Part shown: positions 17,617-24,450 of the stretch, in pieces
Layout of the letters: the number at the start of each line of letters is the position of its first letter
How positions within the stretch are numbered: the stretch's first letter is position 1
From: an uncultured Prevotellaceae bacterium
GTDB taxonomy: Bacteria > Bacteroidota > Bacteroidia > Bacteroidales > UBA3663
Direction of reading: 5' to 3'
DNA: 35,072 nucleotides
Assembly (NCBI GenBank): GCA_900319235.1
Contig: ONNR01000008.1
Span: forward strand, 101,902 to 136,973
The notes under the pieces: model-generated
Told to the model about the DNA's origin: nothing
What the model saw: only the letters and a program-made list of their open reading frames with translations
Databases searched by the model: none
Position numbers and translations under genes: made by a program

Positions 17617-17666
17617 CTAATATCTTTCAATCGTCGCCCGTCCCTCGTTGTCCTGCATCGACGGGG

Positions 17667-17698
17667 CAAAGATAGGCATTATTTCGACAAAATGCAAA
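17667..17698 (-). promoter_or_regulatory. Outward-facing promoter at the left edge of the element
   Basis: On the minus strand TTTG (17698-17695), 20 bases, then TATCTTTG (17674-17667). It lies downstream of the element's terminator at 17776-17805, and no open frame of note lies between it and the severed TonB half at 17505. The predicted leader is about 155 bases. Confidence 0.65.
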
Positions 17699-17775
17699 TT
17701 TTTTCCGATTTTTCCACTTTGTCACGTCCAAATATCAATAAAAGGATGCTTTATGCAGGATAGAAACAAAAAAAA

Positions 17776-17805
17776 GATGCTGCCCGTTTCACAACGTGCG
17801 GCATC
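17776..17805 (-). terminator. Terminator at the end of the element's operon
   Basis: GATGC...CCCGT (from 17776) pairs with ACG...GCATC (to 17805), an imperfect stem of about 12 bp. On the minus strand it is followed by a run of nine Ts. It closes transcription coming from the ART-like gene. Confidence 0.8.
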
Positions 17806-18048
17806 CATTCACAACTATATGACTACAATTCAAAAGAAATCTTATTAAATGAACAAGTCAGCCAAAGGTCGAAGATGTCGGGATCGGTTGCTTGTTCCGG
17901 CGGTGGCGGTCGAACATACCAAACAACTTTTTCGTGTATCTGATACGGGGCGAAAACTGTTGCCCGTGTTCGGTCGCCCTGGGTTGCAAATTTTGTTGCT
18001 CCCAAATGTAGTTTTCTAAACTACCAAAGAAAGCGACGTGACAATGAT

Positions 18049-18429
18049 TTATATTATCGGATTTCCGTTATTTCGGCATCCCAAAAGGTTTATATAAAAG
18101 TCAGTCAGTCGTCGGTTTTTGTGGTATCGTCTGCCCGTCTTGTTTCGGGAATAGATACCAACAAATAAAACGTGTTCGGGTTCGATTCGTTTCTGCTTGA
18201 CGAAATATTGGTTTCTCATCAATGCGTCGTTTTCGATTGTCTGGGTTATTCCTCCCCTATCAATGCGAAAAAGTGCCAACGTGTGAAAACTTAATCGTCT
18301 TGCAAGGTCGTTAAGTATGCCAGGGGTAAACAAATATATTTTCCTGCTGCAAGTATTGCAACGTAAACCGTGCTTAACGATTTGCCCGACGTTCGGCACG
18401 TCCGTAATATGGAAATAATACTTTTTCAT
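18049..18429 (-). CDS. Small protein with possible ADP-ribosyltransferase (DarT/KptA-like) fold
   Basis: A 126-residue protein, MKKYYFHITDVPNVGQIVKH and on. The opening YFHIT, then NVGQIVKHGL, a short beta hairpin KIYLF, LALFRID and near the end IEPEHVLFVGIY follow the general order seen in ART-fold proteins of the DarT, KptA/Tpt1 and DUF4433-like kind (H-x-T near the start, IxxxGL, then IxPEhl before a final strand). That order is what suggests the fold; catalytic residues cannot be confirmed by eye. If right, it could modify nucleic acid or protein, perhaps as a toxin or defence effector. It is the last gene of the element operon and lies behind iteron-like repeats (18513-18641). No obvious antitoxin follows. 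Confidence 0.5.
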   Translation of the reverse strand: MKKYYFHITDVPNVGQIVKHGLRCNTCSRKIYLFTPGILNDLARRLSFHTLALFRIDRGGITQTIENDALMRNQYFVKQKRIEPEHVLFVGIYSRNKTGRRYHKNRRLTDFYINLLGCRNNGNPII

Positions 18430-18512
18430 TTTTGGGTTGTGGGGTGGGGGTTTTCCTCTCTCTCCACTCTCTATATCTTGAAATATATTTTTCTATTATT
18501 ATATATATCTAT

Positions 18513-18641
18513 CACTTTACTTTTGGCAAAGTTGAAAGTTTGCTTTTGGAAAGGTGGGGCGGTTTCCCTTTTGGAAAGTCGAAAGTTTACTTTTGGCAAA
18601 GTGATAACGCGCGTATATCACTTTACTTTTGGCAAAGTTAT
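18513..18641. repeat. Iteron-like repeats upstream of the ART-like gene
   Basis: Five copies of a unit centred on CTTTTGG and ending AAAG, with TTTTGG at 18521, 18544, 18569, 18591 and 18627 (spacings 23, 25, 22 and 36). The best copies read ACTTTACTTTTGGCAAAGT, which has inverted ends ACTTT/AAAGT. Between copies four and five a perfect 9-bp dyad, AAAGTGATA (18598-18606) with TATCACTTT (18616-18624), looks like an operator. It fills the 208-bp gap before the ART-like gene and overlaps the stop of the gene before it. It could be an operator array or replication iterons. Confidence 0.8.
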
Positions 18642-19459
18642 CTTCTAAAATCGCCTCGATGGTTAAACCACATTCTTAACCTCCATTTTAGATTAAATGT
18701 CTTTTCAAGTTCAAAAGCCAACTTTGTTTCGTCGATGGTGGGTTCACTCCATTTCAAAATGAAAATATTGAATTGCTCATCATCCTCATATATCTCCCCG
18801 TCCTCGACTAATTCGTTATATATTCTTTTGGCATCGCGGTAAAAGTCGTTAATACGTTTTTGCAGGGGTTCGTCGGTTTGGTCTTGTCCTTTCTCCTGCT
18901 GCTCCTGCCGTTCCTGCTCTTTCAGTTCCTCGTATTGGTCGGGCAAGTTCTTCAAGTATAGAAAAAAGTCTTTAAGCATCTTTCTAACCTCTGCAATATC
19001 GTCGCCCTTTCCGGCATCTTGTGGGGTTATCTGCTCGATGAATTTATCATCAACCATTCTATCCCACAAAAAAAGGTAAAATTTGGTTGTGTCTGCAAAG
19101 TATGTCTTATCGTCCTTTTGTCGGGGTTTGGTTGAATTGCGGCGGTCAAATAATGGTTTCCCGTTTATTCGTCGCGCCTCATTATATGGCAAAGTTGTAA
19201 GTATTCGGAGGTCGTCACAAAGGTAGTCAATTACTTTGCTTGCCCTCTTATACTTATAATCCAATTCTTTTTCAATGCTTGTTAAAAGCCAGTAGAAAAC
19301 ACTATTTCCGTATGTTTTGGCGAAATACTCATACTTTACCAATAATTCGCGCAAAAACTCCTTATATATTGGGCGGTTCACTCCCTCACCAATTTTAATT
19401 AAATGGTGTAACGTGGGGTGAAAAAATGGGTTTGATGGTTTTGTAGTTTCTTGTCGCAT
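18638..19459 (-). CDS. Element protein of unknown function, charged and helical
   Basis: A 273-residue protein from the ATG at 19459 (MRQETTKPSNPFFHPTLHHL). A longer frame from 19546 would overlap the HTH gene, so the later start is chosen, giving a 28-base gap. The first 170 residues are mixed, with WLLTSIEKELDYKYKRASKVIDYLCDDLRILTTL suggesting a winged-helix-like or helical DNA-binding part (a region near 60-95). The middle is a highly charged coiled-coil stretch (QYEELKEQERQEQQEKGQDQ, about 185-210). The end is Trp-rich and basic. Its size and its position next to iteron-like repeats fit a replication initiator, but none of the Rep motifs I know is visible. Confidence 0.7.
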   Translation of the reverse strand: MRQETTKPSNPFFHPTLHHLIKIGEGVNRPIYKEFLRELLVKYEYFAKTYGNSVFYWLLTSIEKELDYKYKRASKVIDYLCDDLRILTTLPYNEARRINGKPLFDRRNSTKPRQKDDKTYFADTTKFYLFLWDRMVDDKFIEQITPQDAGKGDDIAEVRKMLKDFFLYLKNLPDQYEELKEQERQEQQEKGQDQTDEPLQKRINDFYRDAKRIYNELVEDGEIYEDDEQFNIFILKWSEPTIDETKLAFELEKTFNLKWRLRMWFNHRGDFRR

Positions 19460-19487
19460 ATAGTTGTTATTTGTGGGCGCGTCACAT

Positions 19488-19808
19488 TCAGCGCGCGCCC
19501 TGGGTGATAAGACGTAATAAATCGGCTTTGCGGTATCGCTTGGCATTTCCTGCGGTGATAGGCTGCAAATATCCTGCTTTATCGTATCGGTGCAAGGTGG
19601 TACGGCTCACTTTGAGAAAAGCGGCGGCTTCGTTGATAGTGAGTAAATCGGGGGTGTCGGGATCGGTGGCGGTTGCTCCTGCCATTTGTTCCTTTGCGTC
19701 CTCGATGGCATCGCGTCGGATGGCTTGCGCAAATTCCATTAAATCCGAAAGACGAAAAATCCCGATTGCGTTCTGCTCGTTGTTGATGGTGTCGAAAATT
19801 GTTGGCAT
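19488..19808 (-). CDS. Helix-turn-helix protein, excisionase/AlpA-like
   Basis: A 106-residue protein with a C-terminal MerR/excisionase-type HTH: LLTINEAAAFLKVSRTTLHR, then YDKAGYLQPITAGNAKRYRKADLLRLI (residues about 54-103). This is the typical pattern of a winged HTH that places a recognition helix at SRTTLHRY, followed by a GNAKRYRK wing. The N-terminal 50 residues look helical and acidic and may mediate dimerisation. In mobile elements such proteins direct excision or regulate the integrase. It lies upstream of the 273-residue unknown gene in the same direction. Confidence 0.8.
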   Translation of the reverse strand: MPTIFDTINNEQNAIGIFRLSDLMEFAQAIRRDAIEDAKEQMAGATATDPDTPDLLTINEAAAFLKVSRTTLHRYDKAGYLQPITAGNAKRYRKADLLRLITQGAR

Positions 19809-19911
19809 AATCTAATTTTTTTTAAGTTATGGTGCAAAATAATGCAGTTTACTCCAATGTGATACACGAAAAAACGCGATAATGCAATTTTGTCGATTTT
19901 CGCACGTCAAA

Positions 19912-20115
19912 TTAACCATTTTGTAAACTCTGCATAGCTTTAAGCCGTTCTTCCTCCCGTCTGCGTTGTTCCAAAACCTCCCTTATTGTCGTGCGTAGTT
20001 GTGGAATGTCGGCGGCGGTCAAGCTGCCCAAAGATATTTCGTTTTCGACGTATGCCAGGGGCGCGCCCTCGTTGGCTGCGTCATTCGTCGGTGTCGTCGT
20101 CGTTGTCCTGCTCAT
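19912..20115 (-). CDS. Small element protein with C-terminal coiled coil
   Basis: A 67-residue frame starting MSRTTTTTPTNDAANEG, overlapping the end of the preceding gene by 35 bases, so it is probably translationally coupled. After a Thr-rich low-complexity start it has a short segment, SLGSLTAADIPQLRTTIREV, then a strongly charged helix (LEQRRREEERLKAMQSL). No family is recognised. It may be a small regulatory or partner protein of the gene before it. Confidence 0.5.
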   Translation of the reverse strand: MSRTTTTTPTNDAANEGAPLAYVENEISLGSLTAADIPQLRTTIREVLEQRRREEERLKAMQSLQNG

Positions 20116-20413
20116 ATCGTTTTATCTTTTTGTTGTCGGTTATCTTGAAAATATCGCTTTCGGGGTCGATAACAAAATCTTTCTCTCCATTCGGGGCAAT
20201 GGTCGCCATATATCCCAAAGATTGGATATAATTGTTTATAGATTCGTCGTCCCTCAACCATCGCAAAGCCATTTTGTGCAAGATGTGGGGGTCGGTGGCT
20301 TTCGTTTCGTTCCTGCGTGTCAGTTTATACGCGGTGTCGATGGCATCCCCCGAACAATGAAACAAAAGGGAATGAACAACGAATTTTTCTATTTTTGAAA
20401 GTTTCCGTATCAT
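20081..20413 (-). CDS. Small element protein, possibly terminase-small-subunit-like
   Basis: A 110-residue protein from the ATG at 20413 (MIRKLSKIEKFVVHSLLFHC). The open frame extends 46 codons upstream, but a promoter-like box lies in that stretch (TACCTTTG on the minus strand, 20505-20498), so the internal ATG is preferred. The layout FVVHSLLFHCSGDAIDTAYKL, then HILHKMALRWLRDDESINNYI, recalls phage terminase small subunits, in which an HTH-like motif is followed by a conserved short helix. The likeness is modest and unconfirmed. The C-terminus is very acidic (DNDDDTDE). If correct, it would suggest packaging by a helper phage. Confidence 0.55.
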   Translation of the reverse strand: MIRKLSKIEKFVVHSLLFHCSGDAIDTAYKLTRRNETKATDPHILHKMALRWLRDDESINNYIQSLGYMATIAPNGEKDFVIDPESDIFKITDNKKIKRYEQDNDDDTDE

Positions 20414-20497
20414 AGTGCCTAATTTGCGTAATTTGCCGAATTTGTCAAAGGTCTTGAAAAACCCCGTGTCGCCTGCAATGGCTACGGATGACCACCA

Positions 20498-20505
20498 CAA
20501 AGGTA
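20498..20505 (-). promoter_or_regulatory. -7-like box before the terminase-like gene
   Basis: On the minus strand TACCTTTG, matching TAnnTTTG. The best TTTG further upstream lies 23 bases away, so the -33 region is only fair. It supports the start at 20413. Confidence 0.4.
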
Positions 20506-20560
20506 AAGCCACCAAACGGCACGGGGCGCAAACAAGAATAAAACACGACAAATAACCCTA

Positions 20561-21244
20561 TTATTTCCTAACCTCAAACCAAAACAATCGGTTTGCAAAA
20601 TCTTCTAAATCAAGTGGCGGCGTAGTGCTGCCCAATAGCTGCGCAATGGCTGCAAGGTTCACGGTTGCAACACCTCCACCGTCGCCCATTTGATTAACTC
20701 CTTTGTGTCGTATGTTGATACCCTCAATTTGCAGGGTATCTTCAAACGTTAGGATGGCTTTGTCAAGCGCACACAATGCGTTATACAAGCGGCACAATTT
20801 TTCGTTGTTGATGGTGTCGTAGCATTTCGCGCGCCCTTTCTCAATCGTCTTTTCTCGGTCGATGTGGGGTGTTCCGTCCTCGTCGTATGTCACAACTATT
20901 TCGGGGTTGTTCAAAATCGATGAAACAGTTACGACGGGGCGGCGGTGGTCGTTATATACGCGGCTGTATGTCTGCGCGATTCGCAAACGTTCCTCCATCG
21001 GTATAAACTTTTGTGCTTTGATATACGAATTTTTGGCATCGTCAATGAAAGCCTTAAATTCGTCGTCCGTCCTGATCCCTGCGATTTGCTCAACCGATAA
21101 GCCGGAATTAAGCGCGGATGGCAAAAAAATATCAAGGTCGGAAACGGCATCATCGACGCGTCGCCGCAATGCCTCAAATTTTGTGCGGTTGAAAACCTGC
21201 TTATCGAAAGGGTTGTTTTTGGGGTTGTTTTCCTGCTTGCTCAT
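20561..21244 (-). CDS. Element protein of unknown function (227 residues)
   Basis: It starts MSKQENNPKNNPFDKQVF. Residues about 18-110 are helical with Arg/Lys and Asp (KFEALRRRVDDAVSDLDIFL, FKAFIDDAKNSYIKAQKFI, EERLRIAQTYSRVYNDHRR). A short beta segment follows (EIVVTYDEDGTPHIDRE), then more helix (LCRLYNALCALDKAILTFED), a Gly-rich loop (MGDGGGVATV) and a final helix. There is no recognised motif. It is followed after a gap of about 150 bases by the terminase-like gene and may share its operon. The composition fits a soluble cytoplasmic protein. Confidence 0.75.
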   Translation of the reverse strand: MSKQENNPKNNPFDKQVFNRTKFEALRRRVDDAVSDLDIFLPSALNSGLSVEQIAGIRTDDEFKAFIDDAKNSYIKAQKFIPMEERLRIAQTYSRVYNDHRRPVVTVSSILNNPEIVVTYDEDGTPHIDREKTIEKGRAKCYDTINNEKLCRLYNALCALDKAILTFEDTLQIEGINIRHKGVNQMGDGGGVATVNLAAIAQLLGSTTPPLDLEDFANRLFWFEVRK

Positions 21245-21373
21245 ATTGTTTTATCTTTATGAGGTCGATATTTGCATTTTAACGCGTTTTGGCTGCGTTT
21301 CCCGTGATAGATGGATGATTGCAGGATAAGCGGTTAAAATGCGTTTATACACGAAATTTCGGGGGTTGTGCCG

Positions 21374-21604
21374 TTATCCCTGCCCGTTGCCAAATTTGGC
21401 GGCAAAAAACGCGTCAATCTCCTTTTTGCAATCCACTTGGTACGGCTCACCATCGCAAAGCCTCTCCAAAAATTGGTATTCGTAGGATTTGGCGGTCAAT
21501 TCCTCGATATATTCGGGGGTTGCTCCTGGGTGGGCGGTGGCGGCTTGCTGCTTGCACTCGTCCCAAAGTGCTTGATTCGTGGGGGTTTCGGATTCTCTAA
21601 TCAT
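21374..21604 (-). CDS. Small element protein of unknown function (76 residues)
   Basis: It starts MIRESETPTNQALWDECKQQ, is acidic and mostly helical, and contains two Cys residues. It lies 21 bases after the HTH gene on the same strand, so it is probably in one transcript with it. No family is recognised. The composition is that of a real protein rather than a chance frame. Confidence 0.55.
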   Translation of the reverse strand: MIRESETPTNQALWDECKQQAATAHPGATPEYIEELTAKSYEYQFLERLCDGEPYQVDCKKEIDAFFAAKFGNGQG

Positions 21605-21625
21605 AGAACAAAATATATTTGTGGG

Positions 21626-21808
21626 TTACTTACTGCCCTGCGTGGTTGCAGGGGTGACAATAAACTTTCTTTGCAGTTCCTCGTCGTCAAGATAAACGCG
21701 CCCTAATTCACGGAAAACCGATAAATCGCGGCGGCTCATCGCTTTGTAAAGCCTGCTTTCTTTGCAGCCGTATTTCTTCGCTGCGTCCTTAACTGAAATT
21801 TTAATCAT
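21626..21808 (-). CDS. Small HTH-like DNA-binding protein
   Basis: A 60-residue protein starting MIKISVKDAAKKYGCKESRL. The longest frame starts 32 codons earlier, but a promoter (21829-21860) lies within that extension and fixes the ATG at 21808. SVKDAAKKYGCKESRLYKAM, then FRELGRVYLDDEELQRKF, is an excisionase/MerR-like HTH with a short wing. Proteins of this size in integrative elements are often regulators of integrase or of the early operon. Confidence 0.7.
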   Translation of the reverse strand: MIKISVKDAAKKYGCKESRLYKAMSRRDLSVFRELGRVYLDDEELQRKFIVTPATTQGSK

Positions 21809-21828
21809 ATATTTATTTTTTTGTGGTG

Positions 21829-21860
21829 CAAAGATAGATAAATATGCCGAAAATTCCAAA
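21829..21860 (-). promoter_or_regulatory. Promoter of the small HTH gene
   Basis: On the minus strand TTTGG (21860-21856), about 19-20 bases, then TATCTTTG (21836-21829), 20 bases before the ATG at 21808. Confidence 0.7.
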
Positions 21861-22019
21861 TATTCGATGCAAGAATATGCAATTTTTATGCAGAAATAGG
21901 TCAAAATATGCGTTTTGTACTATCCAATGACGGGAATTTATGCGGTTTTGTTGTGCCAGGGCAATTTTTTTTTAATTTTTATATTTCGGGAATGATTCCG
22001 ACAAAATACCCGATATATA

Positions 22020-22030
22020 GGGGGGGGGGG
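22020..22030. repeat. Homopolymer tract of 11 G
   Basis: Eleven consecutive G residues (C on the gene strand), followed by a further G-rich stretch to about 22049, in the 250-bp gap between the small peptide at 22067 and the HTH gene at 21808. Such tracts are prone to slip in length. Confidence 0.9.
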
Positions 22031-22065
22031 TGGGGTGGTATGGTCGGGGGTGCAAATTGTGGGTG

Positions 22066-22412
22066 TTTATGGCATCGTAGAAAATCCCCGTGTCGCTTGT
22101 TCCTGCTGCTCGGTGTATGTTTGTGCCATCCATTCCCGAAAGTGGCTAAAATCGCCCTTAAAATCGAAATATCGCGGCATCGTTTGGGGTGGTTGTTTCG
22201 GTTGTCAGTAGGTCGGGCAAAGGTGGCAAAGGTTGTTTTATGGCATCCGTGAAAATTGCCCGTCTTGTTGTGTTCCTGCTGCTCGATGGGTGATTGTTCC
22301 AACGTTTTATCAAAGTGTCTAAAATCGCCCTCAAAATGGCTTTGTCGGGGTGTATTGTGAGGTCGTGGCGGTTCGGGTGTCTGCATCGTTGGCGGTCGAT
22401 TTGCAGGGGACA
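22066..22412. repeat. Imperfect 173-bp tandem duplication
   Basis: The landmarks TCCTGCTGCT (22101 and 22274) and CTAAAATCGCCCT (22146 and 22319) both repeat at a distance of 173 bases. The copies differ at many positions and by small insertions. The stretch lies between the integrase-side genes and the HTH gene. The longest minus-strand frame here (22386 to 21979, with a TTG start possible at 22446) runs through both copies, but in a different frame of each. Confidence 0.75.
22067..22180 (-). CDS. Possible 37-residue peptide in the 173-bp repeat
   Basis: An ATG frame on the minus strand encodes MPRYFDFKGDFSHFREWMAQ followed by TYTEQQEQATRGFSTMP and a TAA stop. It lies in a 173-bp imperfect duplication whose other copy encodes related residues (FEGDFRHFD ... 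IEQQEHNK). Conservation of a GDF-x-HF ... EQQE pattern between two copies diverged at the DNA level suggests coding rather than chance. It may belong to a family of small proteins in this element. Confidence 0.4.
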   Translation of the reverse strand: MPRYFDFKGDFSHFREWMAQTYTEQQEQATRGFSTMP

Positions 22413-22467
22413 AAAAATGCACCTCCCGAAATGGTGGGGGGTGCAATGTCTGGGTGTGGTGGTGTCG

Positions 22468-22668
22468 CTATTCGTCGCCCTGCTCCTGCGTGCTTTCAGA
22501 CGTTGGCATCGTGCGTAATAATAGCGCGTATTGGTTGAGTAGTCGGATGGTTTTTATTTCGTCCGTGCATCCGCTTGAAATGGTGTCAATGGTGTCTAAA
22601 ACCTCGTCAATCCTGCCCTCTCTCAATTCGGCATCTGCTGCCAACGTGTTAAATTCACTTGTTTTCAT
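22468..22668 (-). CDS. Small protein downstream of the integrase
   Basis: A 66-residue frame starting MKTSEFNTLAADAELREGRI, 21 bases after the integrase on the same strand and so likely cotranscribed. It is acidic and helical (DEVLDTIDTISSGC, EIKTIRLLNQYALLLRTM) and resembles a small coiled-coil or antitoxin-like protein, but no family is recognised. Confidence 0.55.
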   Translation of the reverse strand: MKTSEFNTLAADAELREGRIDEVLDTIDTISSGCTDEIKTIRLLNQYALLLRTMPTSESTQEQGDE

Positions 22669-22689
22669 AATTGATAGTTTTAATTGTTA

Positions 22690-24258
22690 TTACTTTGCCA
22701 TTTCCTCGTTTGAGGTGGTGGCGGTTTCGTTCATTCTCTTTATCGCCTCGGCTTGCATCCCTACGGTGTCGCTTATGTAGGTCGTTTCGGTTACTCTCGA
22801 CGTGTCGCTATGTCCTGCGGCTTTCTTCACCATCATTACGTTTGAGGTTGCCAAATATAAGTTTTGGGTAAATGTCTTTCGTGCAAGATGGGATGATGCA
22901 ATTTCGTTTAGTGGTTGTATTGTTGTTTCGCCCGTTTCGGGGTTCGTTACCTCGACGGGATCGGTCAATCCGGCATCGACAAAGATTTCCTTTATAAGTT
23001 GGTTATATCTTACTCTCGTCGAACACGGGAAAAGTTTTCCGTCGGTCGTGCTGCCCTTGTATTTCTCGACGATTTCCAATGCTTTTGGGGATAGAACAAC
23101 GGCGGCGGTTTTTACTTTGCGGTTGTGGCTTGTCTTGATGGGTACATACTCCAAAACACTATAAATCGCGCCCGTGTTCCTATCCTCTACCCTCTTTATA
23201 TTCTTTTCGGTCAAGTTCATTAAATCGGATATTCTGCACCCCGTATGGCACGCGAAAACGAAAATATCACGGGTTATTTGTCTGCGTTTCCCTTTGATGG
23301 GTGCATCTGCCAGGCGGTCGCGCTGCTCGATGGTTAAATATAAAACCTCCTTTTCGTATTCTTTCGGGGTGTCAATCATCGCACGTTTGCAGGGGTTCAC
23401 GGCGATAAATTCCTTTTCCTCGACTATCCAATCAAACAAAGAATTTAACAACGAAAAGATATATAAAACGGTTGCGGTGCTGCGGTTCGATTGTTTCATC
23501 CCTCTACGTCCTTTCACGGCTAAAATCTCGTTGTCGTTGAATTTCTCCCTAACTCCTTTGAAGATGTTGGGGTGTTTCTCCAATAAATCGCCCTCGGTTT
23601 TGTAGAATTGCAAAAAGTCCTCAACGATTTTATGTGTAATATCTGGAATATGTAGGGAAAAATCGGGGTTGCCCGTGCGCTGCTTGAAATACTCATATCG
23701 TGCCAAAGTTCGTGCAAGTGTGCGATAACCTAAAACCGTGCTTTCGCTTACGTTCTTATAAAATCCTTTTCCGTAGCGGTGTTTACTTTCGCAATACTCC
23801 CGAATAAGATTATAAATCGTGTCAATCTTTGCAACTTGTTCGGCGGCTTTCTCTGCCTCCATCGCCTCGACGATGTTATCGTAGGTAAACGGGGAAATGG
23901 TCGAAAGGGATTTGAGCGACAAAACGGCTTTTATCCATTCTTTCATTTCCTTTGCCTCGACGCGTCCCCGTGATTGCAGGATGATGTCGTTTAACGTGGC
24001 GGTGTATTTGTTGAGCTGCGTTTTGGCGCGGCTTGCCTCGTCGATTTCCACCTGATTAACTGCGATTGCACCACCTTTGACGATTTTGGCGCGTGGTATC
24101 TTGATTTCTCCCTTTCCATCCGTGAAAAGTTCGGGGTTCACATATACACCCGTTTTGAAAGATGGTCTAATCGTGGCGGTCAAGTCCACACGGAGCAAGA
24201 TTTGTTTTTTCCCGTCGCTTTCGGTTTTCTTTGCCAAAGAAAATTTGAAATTTGCCAT
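22690..24258 (-). CDS. Tyrosine recombinase (integrase) of the element
   Basis: A 522-residue site-specific integrase, longer than the roughly 400 residues usual in Bacteroidetes elements. The N-terminal arm-binding domain (FSLAKKTESDGKKQILLRVDL, then TGVYVNPELF) is followed by a helical core-binding domain (about 150-290) and the catalytic domain. Catalytic residues are visible: Arg in ACHTGCRISDLMNLT, Lys near KTSHNRKVKTAAVV, HLAR in SSHLARKTF, His in AAGHSDTSRV and Tyr in TTYISD. The gene reads away from the right attachment site, with its start 220 bases from the core at 24476. It catalyses integration at, and probably excision from, the M56-TonB gene. It has its own promoter at 24302-24333. 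Confidence 0.95.
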   Translation of the reverse strand: MANFKFSLAKKTESDGKKQILLRVDLTATIRPSFKTGVYVNPELFTDGKGEIKIPRAKIVKGGAIAVNQVEIDEASRAKTQLNKYTATLNDIILQSRGRVEAKEMKEWIKAVLSLKSLSTISPFTYDNIVEAMEAEKAAEQVAKIDTIYNLIREYCESKHRYGKGFYKNVSESTVLGYRTLARTLARYEYFKQRTGNPDFSLHIPDITHKIVEDFLQFYKTEGDLLEKHPNIFKGVREKFNDNEILAVKGRRGMKQSNRSTATVLYIFSLLNSLFDWIVEEKEFIAVNPCKRAMIDTPKEYEKEVLYLTIEQRDRLADAPIKGKRRQITRDIFVFACHTGCRISDLMNLTEKNIKRVEDRNTGAIYSVLEYVPIKTSHNRKVKTAAVVLSPKALEIVEKYKGSTTDGKLFPCSTRVRYNQLIKEIFVDAGLTDPVEVTNPETGETTIQPLNEIASSHLARKTFTQNLYLATSNVMMVKKAAGHSDTSRVTETTYISDTVGMQAEAIKRMNETATTSNEEMAK

Positions 24259-24301
24259 ATCTGATAAATTTTTAAGGGTTGTTTGTTTCTTGTTTACGAT
24301 G

Positions 24302-24333
24302 CAAATATAAGCATAAAATTCGACACCTCCAAA
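24302..24333 (-). promoter_or_regulatory. Integrase promoter
   Basis: On the minus strand TTTG (24333-24330), 20 bases, then TATATTTG (24309-24302), 44 bases before the integrase ATG. The right arm-type repeat overlaps it, so integrase binding could repress its own gene. Confidence 0.65.
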
Positions 24334-24358
24334 AAAATGTCAAAAAAAATGTCAATAA
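24331..24358. repeat. Right arm-type repeat of the element
   Basis: AAAAAAATGTC followed by AAAAAAAATGTCAATAA, matching the sequence at 17592-17616 in the same orientation. The two direct ATGTC units lie about 120 bases from the core site and overlap the integrase -33 box. Confidence 0.55.
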
Positions 24359-24450
24359 ATAGTGCGGTTTATGTCATAAAATGGCAAAAAATAAGCAATA
24401 CTTTGCATTTTCAAGTATTGCTAACTAATTGATATATAAAACAATTTGTT

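Noticed and set aside
17823..18005. 60-residue minus-strand frame in the element
   Set aside because: Possible but poor composition, no promoter and no likeness to anything; kept out for lack of support.
21979..22446. 155-residue minus-strand frame rich in Pro and His
   Set aside because: It starts with TTG and runs through both halves of a 173-bp duplication in different frames; at most its first half, from the ATG at 22386, may be coding.
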